From Winogradskyella sp. (GTDB lineage Bacteria; Bacteroidota; Bacteroidia; Flavobacteriales; Flavobacteriaceae): DNA of 64,000 nt. Positions 35,117 through 44,300 of the stretch are shown in pieces (position 1 is the stretch's first letter; every line of letters starts with the position of its first letter). The notes below the pieces were generated by a model. The model saw nothing but the letters and a program-made list of their open reading frames with translations, was not told the origin of the DNA and searched no databases. The stretch is taken from NCBI RefSeq assembly GCF_028282165.1, contig NZ_JANQIM010000048.1, positions 1-64,000 of the forward strand, in the 5' to 3' direction. The translations under genes and the position numbers were made by a program.

Positions 35117-35124
35117 CAAATTTA
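35117..35124 (-). promoter_or_regulatory. -7 box of the Fur family gene promoter
   Basis: Minus-strand TAAATTTG, an exact TAnnTTTG match, nine bases before the ATG at 35107. It also explains why the TTG at 35119 is not used as start. Confidence 0.6.
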
Positions 35125-35292
35125 CATAAAATTAAGGGAATTAATAATGTAGTAACTATGTTTTAAGTCGAAAGAAATGAACAAGTTTTCAAAAAGCTTC
35201 TTGATAATCTCAATCCAGATAGTCTCAATAGCTATAGGAACCTAAACGGTAGGAACACTCAAAGCAGCAGACTCGAGAATAGTTTGGATATA

Positions 35293-37500
35293 TTATACCC
35301 TAGTCACTTTGTCGATCCCGTTAATTTTTTTGAGTTTTTCAATAAGGTTTTTTAACATCGCTTGGTTTTTTACCTCTACTGTAATATCTCCATTAAAAAT
35401 ACCGTCATCACTAGAAAAACTTATGCTTTTCATATTAACGTGTAGGTTCTCAGAAATGAGCGTAGTAATGTCATTAACCAAACCAAGGTTATCAATTCCT
35501 GAAAGCTTTATGCTAGATGTATAGGTGCGTTGCGACGAATCTATCCATTTAGCCTGCATGATACGGTAGGCGTAATTAGACTGAAGACTTAAGGCGTTTG
35601 GGCAATTCTTTTTATGTACTTTTATACCGTCATTAACGGTTAAAAAGCCGAACACTTTGTCACCAGGAATTGGGTTGCAGCAGTTTGCCAAAGTATAGTT
35701 AAGGCGTTCTTCTTCTTTTCCAAAAACCAGCATGTCATATTTAGAGGTAATCTCTTCTTTATCGATATCCTTGGGAACATCTGGTTTTCGTATGCGGTTT
35801 TTAATATAGCTCATAAAGGCATTGCTGCGCGAAGAAGCAAAGGCTTTTAATTTTGCATTATCAATAGTGCCAATACCTACACGGTAAAATAAATCTAGTG
35901 ATGTTTTTAGTTTAAAGTAGTTTACCAATTGGTTGACCGATTTCTCGTTTAGGGTAATCTTGAGTTGCTTTAACTTACGTCTCAAGATCTCTTTACCTTC
36001 CTCGGCAATTTCCTTAGTGTGCGCATTTAATGCCGATTTAATCTTACTTCTAGCTCTTGCGGTGGTTGCATAATCAAGCCAATTGGCATTGGGTTTGGCA
36101 TTTTCGGATGTCAAGATTTCTACACGATCTCCACTTTGCAACTCGTAGCTTAAGGGTACCAATTTACCATTAACTTTTGCGCCACGTGTTGTCATACCCA
36201 CTTCGGTGTGGATACTAAAAGCGAAATCTAGAGGCGTTGCACCTTTAGGCAAGGACTTTAGATCCCCTTTTGGTGAGAATACAAAAATTTCTTTGGAGTA
36301 GAGATTGAGCTTAAATTGCTCTACAAAATCAACCGCATCAGCTTCATTGTTTTCTAAAGCTTCCTGCAGTTTGTTTATCCATAAATCTAGATTATCTTCT
36401 TTGTCATTGGCATTTTTGTATTTGTAATGTGCTGCATAGCCTTTTTCGGCAATTTCGTTCATACGTTCGCTACGTATCTGAACTTCGACCCAACGACTTT
36501 TTGGTCCAACAACAGTGATATGCAATGCTTCGTAACCCGTTGATTTTGGTGAGGAAATCCAGTCACGAAGTCGAATAGGATTTGGCGTAAAGTGATCGGT
36601 AACGATCGAATAGATTTTCCAAGCGAGGAATTTCTCGTTTTCAAAATCTGATTTATAGATGATCCTTACGGCAAACTTGTCGTATACTTCATCAAAGGAT
36701 ACACCTTGTTTTACCATCTTTCTACGAATGCTAAAAATAGATTTTGGTCTTCCTTTTATGACGTAGTTAAGTCCTTCCTTATTTAAAGATTTTTCAATGA
36801 CTTTGGAAAAGGATTTAATGTAAACATCTTGCTCTTCCTTGCTCTCCTGCATCTTTTCGGCAATGTCTTTATAGACTTCGGGTTCGGTATATTTTAAGCC
36901 TAAATCCTCGAGCTCGGTTTTAATATTGTAAAGTCCAATTCTGTGTGCCAGCGGTGCATAGATGTATAAGGTTTCTGAGGCGATTTTTACTTGCTTGTCG
37001 TCGCGCATAGAATCCATGGTTTGCATATTGTGCAAACGGTCTGCTATTTTAATAATGATAACCCTAACGTCCTCGTTGAGTGTGAGCAACATTTTACGGA
37101 AGTTCTCTGCTTGAAGCGAGACATCCATATCCTTTTTTAAAGATGATATTTTGGTTAGGCCATCCACAATTCTTGCTACGGTTTCACCGAACAAACGTTC
37201 AATATCTGCTATGGTATAGTTGGGATTGTCTTCAACCACATCGTGAAGCAGGGCGGAAGCAATAGAGGTGGCATCCAAACCAATTTCTTGGGCGACGATT
37301 TTTGCTACAGCTATTGGATGAAATATATAAGCTTCTCCAGATTTGCGACGCTGATCTTTATGTGCGTCGAGTGCCACCTCAAACGCCTGACGAATCAGCT
37401 TCTTGTCGTCTTTGGTTAAGGTCTGGTAGCTTACTCTAAGGAGCTCTCTGTAAGCTTTGGCAATGGCTGCATTTTCTTTTTCAATATCCGCTTCAGTCAT
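35293..37500 (-). CDS. Bifunctional (p)ppGpp synthetase/hydrolase, RelA/SpoT family
   Basis: 735 residues from the ATG at 37500 (MTEADIEKENAAIAKAY). The six extra residues back to a TTG at 37518 would start inside a promoter-like TTTG. Order of domains: HD hydrolase with YIFHPIAVAKIVA and SALLHDVVED near 58-92, ERLFGETVARIVDGLTKI, then KIADRLHNMQTM; synthetase with RPKSIFSIRRKM near 252 and YEALHITVVGP; TGS near 400-460 (IFVFSPKGDLKSLPKGATPLDFAF); and C-terminal ACT near 660-735. Both catalytic halves look intact, so it likely makes and degrades the stringent-response alarmone. Confidence 0.94.
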   Translation of the reverse strand: MTEADIEKENAAIAKAYRELLRVSYQTLTKDDKKLIRQAFEVALDAHKDQRRKSGEAYIFHPIAVAKIVAQEIGLDATSIASALLHDVVEDNPNYTIADIERLFGETVARIVDGLTKISSLKKDMDVSLQAENFRKMLLTLNEDVRVIIIKIADRLHNMQTMDSMRDDKQVKIASETLYIYAPLAHRIGLYNIKTELEDLGLKYTEPEVYKDIAEKMQESKEEQDVYIKSFSKVIEKSLNKEGLNYVIKGRPKSIFSIRRKMVKQGVSFDEVYDKFAVRIIYKSDFENEKFLAWKIYSIVTDHFTPNPIRLRDWISSPKSTGYEALHITVVGPKSRWVEVQIRSERMNEIAEKGYAAHYKYKNANDKEDNLDLWINKLQEALENNEADAVDFVEQFKLNLYSKEIFVFSPKGDLKSLPKGATPLDFAFSIHTEVGMTTRGAKVNGKLVPLSYELQSGDRVEILTSENAKPNANWLDYATTARARSKIKSALNAHTKEIAEEGKEILRRKLKQLKITLNEKSVNQLVNYFKLKTSLDLFYRVGIGTIDNAKLKAFASSRSNAFMSYIKNRIRKPDVPKDIDKEEITSKYDMLVFGKEEERLNYTLANCCNPIPGDKVFGFLTVNDGIKVHKKNCPNALSLQSNYAYRIMQAKWIDSSQRTYTSSIKLSGIDNLGLVNDITTLISENLHVNMKSISFSSDDGIFNGDITVEVKNQAMLKNLIEKLKKINGIDKVTRV

Positions 37501-37604
37501 AACAACTAAAGTAAGCAAACTCTATGAATTGGGCAATGGGTTTTTGAAAGGAAATTTTGGAAAGCTTTAAGGGGCTAAGTATGAAATTTAAAAACAATTT
37601 ATTG

Positions 37605-37945
37605 CTATTCTATAAAATATGGTTCTGCTTTTTCCTCCAGAATATCAATCAATTCCTTTTGATAGTATTTAAACTTGTCTGGAATTGACAAAACGATAAT
37701 CTTATTTTTAAAATGTGACCCGCCATTATTTATGATTAGCTTTCTATGTTTTTTTCCATGGCGAATACCAAATCAGCCCAATTCATTAGTGCTTCCGTTA
37801 AAGGTTGCGTACCTTCCTTATTGCAAACCTTGAAATTGGTACCAGCTGAATCGAATTCAAAATCACTAAACTTTTCACTGAAATAATCTGAGGCTGTTTT
37901 TGAGCGCTGCTTGTTAGCTGAGCAAACAAATAGAATCTTTTTCAT
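37605..37945 (-). pseudogene. Low-molecular-weight protein tyrosine phosphatase-like gene with a frameshift
   Basis: The frame opening at 37945 reads MKKILFVCSANKQRSKTASD, with the active-site loop C-x5-R (C9-R15), then DLVFAMEKNIES and a stop at 37736. The stop follows a run of seven A on the minus strand (plus-strand T7 ending at 37755). One extra A would continue as MEKKHRKLIINN and run through KIIVLSIPDKFKYYQKELI to a TAG at 37605-37607, giving about 113 residues, the normal length, with the family motif IPDxYxY. So a one-base deletion, or a sequencing error, in the A-run truncates it. The general-acid Asp of IPD lies after the break. Confidence 0.85.
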
Positions 37946-37974
37946 TTTATTATTTTCTATATTTAATTAAAGTT

Positions 37975-38397
37975 TCAGATTATTAGTTTTTCACTATCAA
38001 CATTAGCTGCTACTAATTTTGTGACCTCAGCTTTATTTTTTTGCAGCTTTTCTATAAATTCTGGGCTCACATTTAAACCATTTTTATGTTTTGCTGACCA
38101 CAAGATTATCTCTAATAAAATTGGGATGAGATCCTTTCCTTTTTCTGTAAGTGAATAGATTTTTTGTGTTCTTTGCTTTTCATATATTTTTGATTCAATA
38201 ATTTCAAGACTTTCCAGTCGTTTTAAGCGATCGGACAAGATATTGGTTGCAATCCCTTCTTTGGAGACCAAAAATTCTTTGTAAAATTTTTTTCCATCAA
38301 ATACCAAATCGCGAATAACTAGTAAAGTCCATTTATCACCAAGGTATTCTAATGCGTAATTTATAGGGCAATCCGATCTTAGTTCATTTTTTTTCAT
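37975..38397 (-). CDS. HxlR family transcriptional regulator
   Basis: 140 residues. CPINYALEYLGDKWTLLVIRDL at 10-31 begins with the conserved Cys10 of HxlR sensors and leads into the winged helix (FYKEFLVSKEGIATNILSDRLKRLESLEIIE). GKDLIPILLEIILWSAKH near 109-126 is the dimerisation helix. HxlR proteins sense electrophiles, oxidants or formaldehyde through the Cys. Two 17-bp operators lie between this gene and the divergent SnoaL-like gene, so it probably controls both. Confidence 0.92.
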   Translation of the reverse strand: MKKNELRSDCPINYALEYLGDKWTLLVIRDLVFDGKKFYKEFLVSKEGIATNILSDRLKRLESLEIIESKIYEKQRTQKIYSLTEKGKDLIPILLEIILWSAKHKNGLNVSPEFIEKLQKNKAEVTKLVAANVDSEKLII

Positions 38398-38402
38398 AAA
38401 AC

Positions 38403-38419
38403 ACTTGCGTTTTGCAAGT
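38403..38419. promoter_or_regulatory. HxlR operator 1
   Basis: ACTTGCGTTTTGCAAGT, an imperfect palindrome five bases upstream of the hxlR start codon. It covers the TTG (38405-38407) that would be the -33 element of the divergent promoter. Confidence 0.75.
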
Positions 38420-38428
38420 AAATGTGAT

Positions 38429-38436
38429 TATATTTG
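38429..38436 (+). promoter_or_regulatory. -7 box of the SnoaL-like gene promoter
   Basis: TATATTTG, exact TAnnTTTG, placed between the two operators; TTG at 38405-38407 is 21 bases upstream. A repressor on both operators would block it. Confidence 0.65.
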
Positions 38437-38439
38437 CTT

Positions 38440-38456
38440 ACTTGCATTTTGCAAGT
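38440..38456. promoter_or_regulatory. HxlR operator 2
   Basis: ACTTGCATTTTGCAAGT, matching operator 1 at 16 of 17 bases, centre-to-centre distance 37 bp, lying over the expected transcription start of the SnoaL-like gene. Confidence 0.75.
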
Positions 38457-38496
38457 TAATGATAATTCAACAATTACTATCAAAACATATTAAAAA

Positions 38497-38976
38497 ATGG
38501 AAACATTACAGGTAGATCTAAAAAAACTTCAAAAATCAACATGGACGGATGAGGAGTTAAAAAATGCAGAGGTGGTAGCAGCGTTTATTCAAAAACTAAT
38601 GAATGATCATGATTTTGAATACATAAAAGAAAAATACAGCAGTCATCCTTACAAACAACATAACCAGAGTATGGTTGACGGTATTACAGGAGTGTTAGAG
38701 GTGGTATCTAATTTTGCTAAAAAATACCCAGATTATACCTATGATGTTAAGCATTTTTATGTTGATGGTCCTTATGTAACGTTACATTCACACGCTACTA
38801 ATAACAAAAAACATCGTGGTAATCCACAGAAAGGATTGAATATCATGGATATCTGGAAAGTACAAGATGGCGTAATTATGGAGCATTGGGATGCCGTACA
38901 ACCTATTCATGGCTCTATGCGGTTTTTATTTTGGATGATTGGCGGCAAATTTAAGAATAAGAATACTTATTTTTAA
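38497..38976 (+). CDS. SnoaL-like / NTF2-fold polyketide cyclase family protein
   Basis: 159 residues. NAEVVAAFIQKLMNDHDFEYIKEKYSSHPYKQHNQSMVDGITGV near 24-67, YDVKHFYVDGPYVTLHSHAT near 83-102 and NIMDIWKVQDGVIMEHWDAVQPI near 116-138 are the typical SnoaL-like cone-fold blocks, with candidate active-site His and Asp. Often called nuclear transport factor 2 family. Substrate unknown. It is transcribed divergently from hxlR and is probably its target, which would tie it to a response to a reactive compound (inference). Confidence 0.85.
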   Translation: METLQVDLKKLQKSTWTDEELKNAEVVAAFIQKLMNDHDFEYIKEKYSSHPYKQHNQSMVDGITGVLEVVSNFAKKYPDYTYDVKHFYVDGPYVTLHSHATNNKKHRGNPQKGLNIMDIWKVQDGVIMEHWDAVQPIHGSMRFLFWMIGGKFKNKNTYF

Positions 38977-38982
38977 TTAGGC

Positions 38983-40215
38983 TTACTTCTTCAAATTCCT
39001 AACCCTATCCAAAAGTGTTGGATGCGAATAGTGCATAAACACATAGGCTTTATGGGGTGTAAGATTGCTCAAGCTATTCTTTGATAATTTTTTTAGAGAG
39101 GTAATTAAAGGGGCAGCTTTGTAAGTAGTTTTGGCATAATCATCAGCTTGGTACTCGAATACTCGAGAAACATAATTCATCACTAAACCTGTAACTTCAG
39201 AAATCGGAGAGTAGAGCAAACCAAAAGCAATCAACCCGACATGAAAACTCGGTATTTCAACACCAATGGCATTAGAGAGTAATGGATTAGAAATAAAAAT
39301 GGATAAAATATAGAGTGTTAACCCAGTGAGTAAAATAGAGGTCACCAAGTTAAAGATAATATGCTTGCGTTTATAGTGCCCTACTTCATGGGCCAATACC
39401 GCCACAATTTCTTCATCCTCTAAATCATTAATCAACGTATCGTAAAGCGTCACGCGTTTCTCACTTCCAAAACCAGAAAAATAGGCATTGGCCTTTGTGC
39501 TGCGTTTAGAGCCATCAATAATAAAAATTTTATTCAAACTGAAACCTACCGATTTGGCATAGTCCGAAATCTTGTTTCGTAAGTCGCCTTCTTTTAAAGG
39601 GGTTTGCTTATTAAACATTGGTACAATAAGCCTTGAGTAAAACATATTCATGAATACCGTAAATAAGGTAACAATACCCCAAGCATAGAGCCAAAATTGA
39701 TTGCCTGTAAGTTGATAAAACCAAATAATAAGTGCAATGATTCCACCACCAAGAATGGCCATCATTAGTAGTCCCTTAAGTTTATCTAAGATGAATGTTT
39801 TTTTGGTGGTCTTGTTAAAGCCAAAGCGTTCTTCTATCACAAAGGTTTTGTAGTAAGCAAATGGTGTGGTGATGATGTCACTAGCTATCATAATAATACC
39901 AAAAAATAGGAGTGCAATAGCTACCGGTTTGTCGGAATAACTTCTAGCGATATTATCGACATATTCAAATCCATCTAAGAATAAAAACGCAAGAGTCAAT
40001 GTTAAAGAAAATAGGGAGGACCATATACCAAATTTATAGTTTGTGGCTTTATAAGCTTGTGATTTTTCGTACTCCTGTAGATCATAAACATCTTTTAATT
40101 CGTCTGGGATGGGATCATTAAAGTGTTTTGCGTTTATGGCATTAAGGATCTTATCTTTAATAAAGTTAATGATAATTATACCTATGATGATGTAGAAAAG
40201 GGTTTCTGCTTCCAT
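38983..40215 (-). CDS. M48 family (Ste24-like) membrane metalloprotease
   Basis: 410 residues with about seven membrane helices. HEVGHYKRKH near 276-285 holds the HExxH zinc site, and SRVFEYQADDYA near 352 contains the third ligand, Glu. SKRSTKANAYFSGFGSEKRVTLYDTLI is the characteristic block between them. The family cleaves prenylated or misfolded membrane proteins at the inner membrane. It is convergent with the SnoaL-like gene, 6 bp away. Confidence 0.93.
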   Translation of the reverse strand: MEAETLFYIIIGIIIINFIKDKILNAINAKHFNDPIPDELKDVYDLQEYEKSQAYKATNYKFGIWSSLFSLTLTLAFLFLDGFEYVDNIARSYSDKPVAIALLFFGIIMIASDIITTPFAYYKTFVIEERFGFNKTTKKTFILDKLKGLLMMAILGGGIIALIIWFYQLTGNQFWLYAWGIVTLFTVFMNMFYSRLIVPMFNKQTPLKEGDLRNKISDYAKSVGFSLNKIFIIDGSKRSTKANAYFSGFGSEKRVTLYDTLINDLEDEEIVAVLAHEVGHYKRKHIIFNLVTSILLTGLTLYILSIFISNPLLSNAIGVEIPSFHVGLIAFGLLYSPISEVTGLVMNYVSRVFEYQADDYAKTTYKAAPLITSLKKLSKNSLSNLTPHKAYVFMHYSHPTLLDRVRNLKK

Positions 40216-40227
40216 TTTATGTTACTT

Positions 40228-40303
40228 GTCATTGCGAGCAAAGCGAGGCAATCTGTTCATTATAAGATTGCCGCGTTATTCGTTCCTAATTCCTCGCAAT
40301 GAC
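40228..40303. repeat. Nested inverted repeat of the GTCATTGCGAGG family
   Basis: Outer arms GTCATTGCGAG (40228-40238) and CTCGCAATGAC (40293-40303) pair perfectly; inner arms GCAATCT and AGATTGC pair as well. It lies between two minus-strand genes and has the form of a dispersed MITE/REP-like element. A half-copy remains at 46861-46905. Confidence 0.8.
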
Positions 40304-40307
40304 ATTA

Positions 40308-41105
40308 TTAGTTGAACTTTCGTTGTCTTTTTGCTTCAAAAATAAGAATTCCTGCGGCAACAGAGACATTCATGGAATCTATGACACCTTGCATCGGGAT
40401 ATTGATATTCTTTGTTGATACCTCGCGCCATGCTTGAGTCAATCCTGTAGCCTCAGTACCGACCACAATAGCTGTGGGTAAGGTATAATCTTGATTATAA
40501 TAAGGTTCAGACTCTTGTAATATTGCTGAGAAAATATTGAAATTATATTTTTTCAAAAATGCAATGGTATCCTCTGTACTTGCCATAGCTATTTCGGTAG
40601 TAAATACACAACCAACACTAGAGCGAATAATATTAGGATTGTACAAATCGGATTTAGGGTTGGCAATAATTACAGCATCAACATTAGCAGCATCGGCAGT
40701 TCTTAGTAATGCCCCAATATTGCCAGGCTTTTCTGGAGCTTCAGCAACTAAAATAAGAGGGTTTTTTGCCCTAAAATTTAGGCTTTCTAGTTCGTGTGAT
40801 TTAGATGTCACTACAGCGACTATGCCTTCTGTGGTATCGCGATGTGCCAATTTCTGAAAAACATCCTTAGAAATTTCAATGATATCAATGCCATAACGGC
40901 TCATGGCTCGCGCTTCGCTTTCTGAAAATAGATTTGGATAAAACAATAAAGTCTCAATAGTATAACCTCCTTTTATGGCTAATGACAGCTCACGTTTACC
41001 CTCAATTAAAAACGTATTTGTCTTTTTGCGCTCTCGCGATTTTTCTTTTAAAAGAACGAGTCGTTTTATCAAAGGATTTTGTGGACTTGAGATGGATTTT
41101 ATCAT
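40308..41105 (-). CDS. SpoU/TrmH family RNA 2'-O-methyltransferase
   Basis: 265 residues. N-terminal substrate-binding domain (NPLIKRLVLLKEKSRERKKTNTFLIEG). The knotted SPOUT domain has the three motifs: NIGALLRTADAANVDAVI near 130-147, TAIVVGTEATGLTQ near 210-223 and IPMQGVIDSMNVSVAAGILIFEAKRQR near 235-261. It methylates ribose in rRNA or tRNA; the site is unknown. Confidence 0.93.
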   Translation of the reverse strand: MIKSISSPQNPLIKRLVLLKEKSRERKKTNTFLIEGKRELSLAIKGGYTIETLLFYPNLFSESEARAMSRYGIDIIEISKDVFQKLAHRDTTEGIVAVVTSKSHELESLNFRAKNPLILVAEAPEKPGNIGALLRTADAANVDAVIIANPKSDLYNPNIIRSSVGCVFTTEIAMASTEDTIAFLKKYNFNIFSAILQESEPYYNQDYTLPTAIVVGTEATGLTQAWREVSTKNINIPMQGVIDSMNVSVAAGILIFEAKRQRKFN

Positions 41106-41345
41106 AGAACAGAAAGGTAATTAAACCGTTTTTAAAAATACGTTTTTTGACTTCAATTTAGTTAAAATGAAGCATTAATTAGTTTTTAACCTAAATTATC
41201 ATTCTCTTCGCCTAAAAGACGGGTTGCGACGAAATTAATTTTCTTACATTTAGTTCTTAATTTAAAAAATTACTCAACTCACGCAACGCTTTTACAGTTT
41301 TGCCATCTGATAACTACAAAACTCAATTAACTCAATCAACTCTAT

Positions 41346-44300
41346 ATGAAAAAACGTCTACTTACCTTTGTTTTAAGCTTCTTCTTTTTATGTTCATTTT
41401 CTCAGATAGCCAACCAGCCATCGGATATCATAATTTGTGATGATAACAATGATGGCTTTGCATTTTTTGATTTAACAGTTGTTGCGGCAGAAGTATTAGG
41501 CAGCCAAGCACCAACAGACTTTGTTCTTACGTATCATGAAACTTTGGTTGATGCTGATAATGGTACTAATGCTATTCCTTCACCTTTTTCCTATGCTAAC
41601 GTAGTAAACCCACAAACCATATACCTTCGTTTAGAGGAACTAGCTACTGGGAATTATGCGACTACTAGCTTTAATCTCATTGTTAATTTACCACCATTAG
41701 CTGTTCAACCAACACCATTGGAGGTGTGTGATGATAATGGTGATGAAATAGCTATTTTTGATTTAACGGTAAAAGATAGTGAAATTATAGGTGGTAACGC
41801 AAGCTTGTCAGTTGCTTATTATGAAACTAATGCAGATGCCCAAGCACAGACAAATGCCATAGCTGATCCAACGCAGTATGCCAATACCTCAGTTGGAGGC
41901 CAACCAGCAAACCCACAGACAATTTACGTAGTTGTTACAGATACCAATACAGGTTGTATTGATATTACAACTTTGACCATAAGAGTATTACCTATTCCAA
42001 CTCCAACTCCAAGCGATCAAATTCCAGCTTTGCAAGTTTGCGATGATGATAGCGATGGGTTTTCGGAATTTGATCTAACTGAAAATGAAGCTTTAATCAT
42101 GAATGGTGAAGCTGATATAATGGTGAGTTATTACGAGACTCTAAATGATGCTATTAATGGTGCAAATTTTATCGACAATCCTACTCTTTATGGCAATACA
42201 TTTCCATCCCAACAGACTATTTATGTCAGAGTTGAAAATGCGCTTACAGGTTGTTTTACCATTGTTGATTTTGATTTATTTGTTAGTACAAGCGAAATAG
42301 AAGTAGAAATTGTTAGTAATGACCTATTTATTGACCCCAATAATGATCCTTCTGCAACAGATCAAGCTATACTTTGTGGATTTGTAACGGTAACTATTGA
42401 AGCCGATTCGCCATTCGCTAATTTATTTATTTGGTATAAAGATGGTTTTGTAATTCCTGGCGAAACGTCTAACGTTCTTACTATTACGGATTCTGGTGTG
42501 TATCAAGCTGAAGCATTAGATAATCAATGTACTAATTCTTCTGCGATTTCACAATTAGTTGAAGTTAGTTTATATGATGAGCCACCCATGCTAGATTCTC
42601 AAAATATTACTCTTTGTGATGGACCTGAAAATGATGGTGTAGAGAGTTTCGATTTACAGACTTTTACAGAATCTTTAGGGCTAGATTCAGAATTTGTAGT
42701 CAGCTATCACACCAGCATAGCTGATGCTAACTTAGCCATTAATGCAGTGAGTTCACCTTACACTTCATCTGGTGAAACTTTGATAATTAGAATTGAAGAC
42801 GTAGATGCTTTTAATGATGGGTTTCTTGGATGTCGTCAATTGGTAAGTTTAGAATTAGTTATATCTGATATTGCACCATTGCCTAATATTTCAGATTTGG
42901 TAGTCTGTGATTTTGATTTAGACGGTGTAACGGAATTTGATTTAACAGTTAAGGACCAGGAAGTGTTGGCTGGCCAAAGTCAATCGGGTCTTACAGTGAC
43001 GTATCACTTATCTGAGTCAGATGCTATTGATATGCTTAACCCATTAAGTTTACCGTATACTAATGTTACAAATCCACAAACTATTTATGTTGCAGTTACA
43101 GCTCCGGGATGCAACACAGAGACACAAAGCTTCAATTTAGTGGCCGACCAAACATGTGAAGTAAGTCAAGATATTGTAATGCAAAATGGCACATTTACAT
43201 CCTGTGATGGGTTATTTACAGATTCTGGTGGGCCAGATTCTAATTATTCTCCAAATGAAGATTATACAATCACTATCTGCCCCGAAAATGATCAAGATCT
43301 TGTAGGATTAAATTTTACGTCGTTCTCTACACAGCTCAATATAGATATTTTATCAATATACGATGGTGATAGTACAGATGCAAACTTAATCGGACTCTAT
43401 TCGGGTGGTATTAGTCCTGGATTGGTTATAGCATCAGAAGAAAACACTACAGGATGTTTAACATTGACATTTATATCAAATGCCACAGGGAATAGTTCTG
43501 GTTGGGAAGCAGAAATCAGTTGTTACCAGGCTTGTCAGGATATCACAGCGATAATAGACAGTACAACACCACAAGCCAGTAGTGGCATTGTGCTTATTCC
43601 AGTAAACGGCGATGTTGCTTTTAGTGCTGGTGAGATAACTTTCAATGATGGTACTGAAGCTACTTACAGTTGGGATTTTGGAGATGGGAACTCGGCTTCT
43701 GGATTGGATGTTTCCAATACATTCACCACAGCAGGTTCTTACACAGTAACTCTAACCGTTGAAGATGCCAATCCTCTTGGATGTCAGGAGACAGCCTCCA
43801 TCACTGTTGTTGTTTTAGATGCAATAGTAACTATTAATAATGAGATATACCCAGAATCATTGTTTTCTCCAGAAGAGCTTGTCACTAATGTTTTGATCCC
43901 AAATGGTTGTTTTTCCGTTAACATCTTTTCGTCGCAGGTAAATGGTAGTCCGACGGATAACGAAACAAAGAATTACGGTTATTTCAATAGAGGTGATGCT
44001 CTAGGCTTTCCTTTCGAAGAAGGTATCGTATTAACAACAGGTGTAGCCTTTCAAGGTGGTAATGCCCTATCCAATATTTTAGTATCCAATGATAACGGAC
44101 AGCCTGGTGATGCAGATTTAGAGGCAATTGTGAGTGGTGGTAATACCAACGATGCAGCCTTTATAAAATTTAACTTTGTGCCATCATCCGATACGATTAG
44201 CTTTAGATATCTTATGGCTTCGGAAGAATATGATGGTTCAACGGAATGTACTTTTGCAGATGGTTTTGCGTTCTTGTTGCGCGAAGTAGGCACTACCGAA

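Noticed and set aside
41106..41345. Short imperfect repeats AACTCAATT/AACTCAATC before the T9SS gene
   Set aside because: Only two to three imperfect units in A/C-rich DNA; too weak to call an operator.
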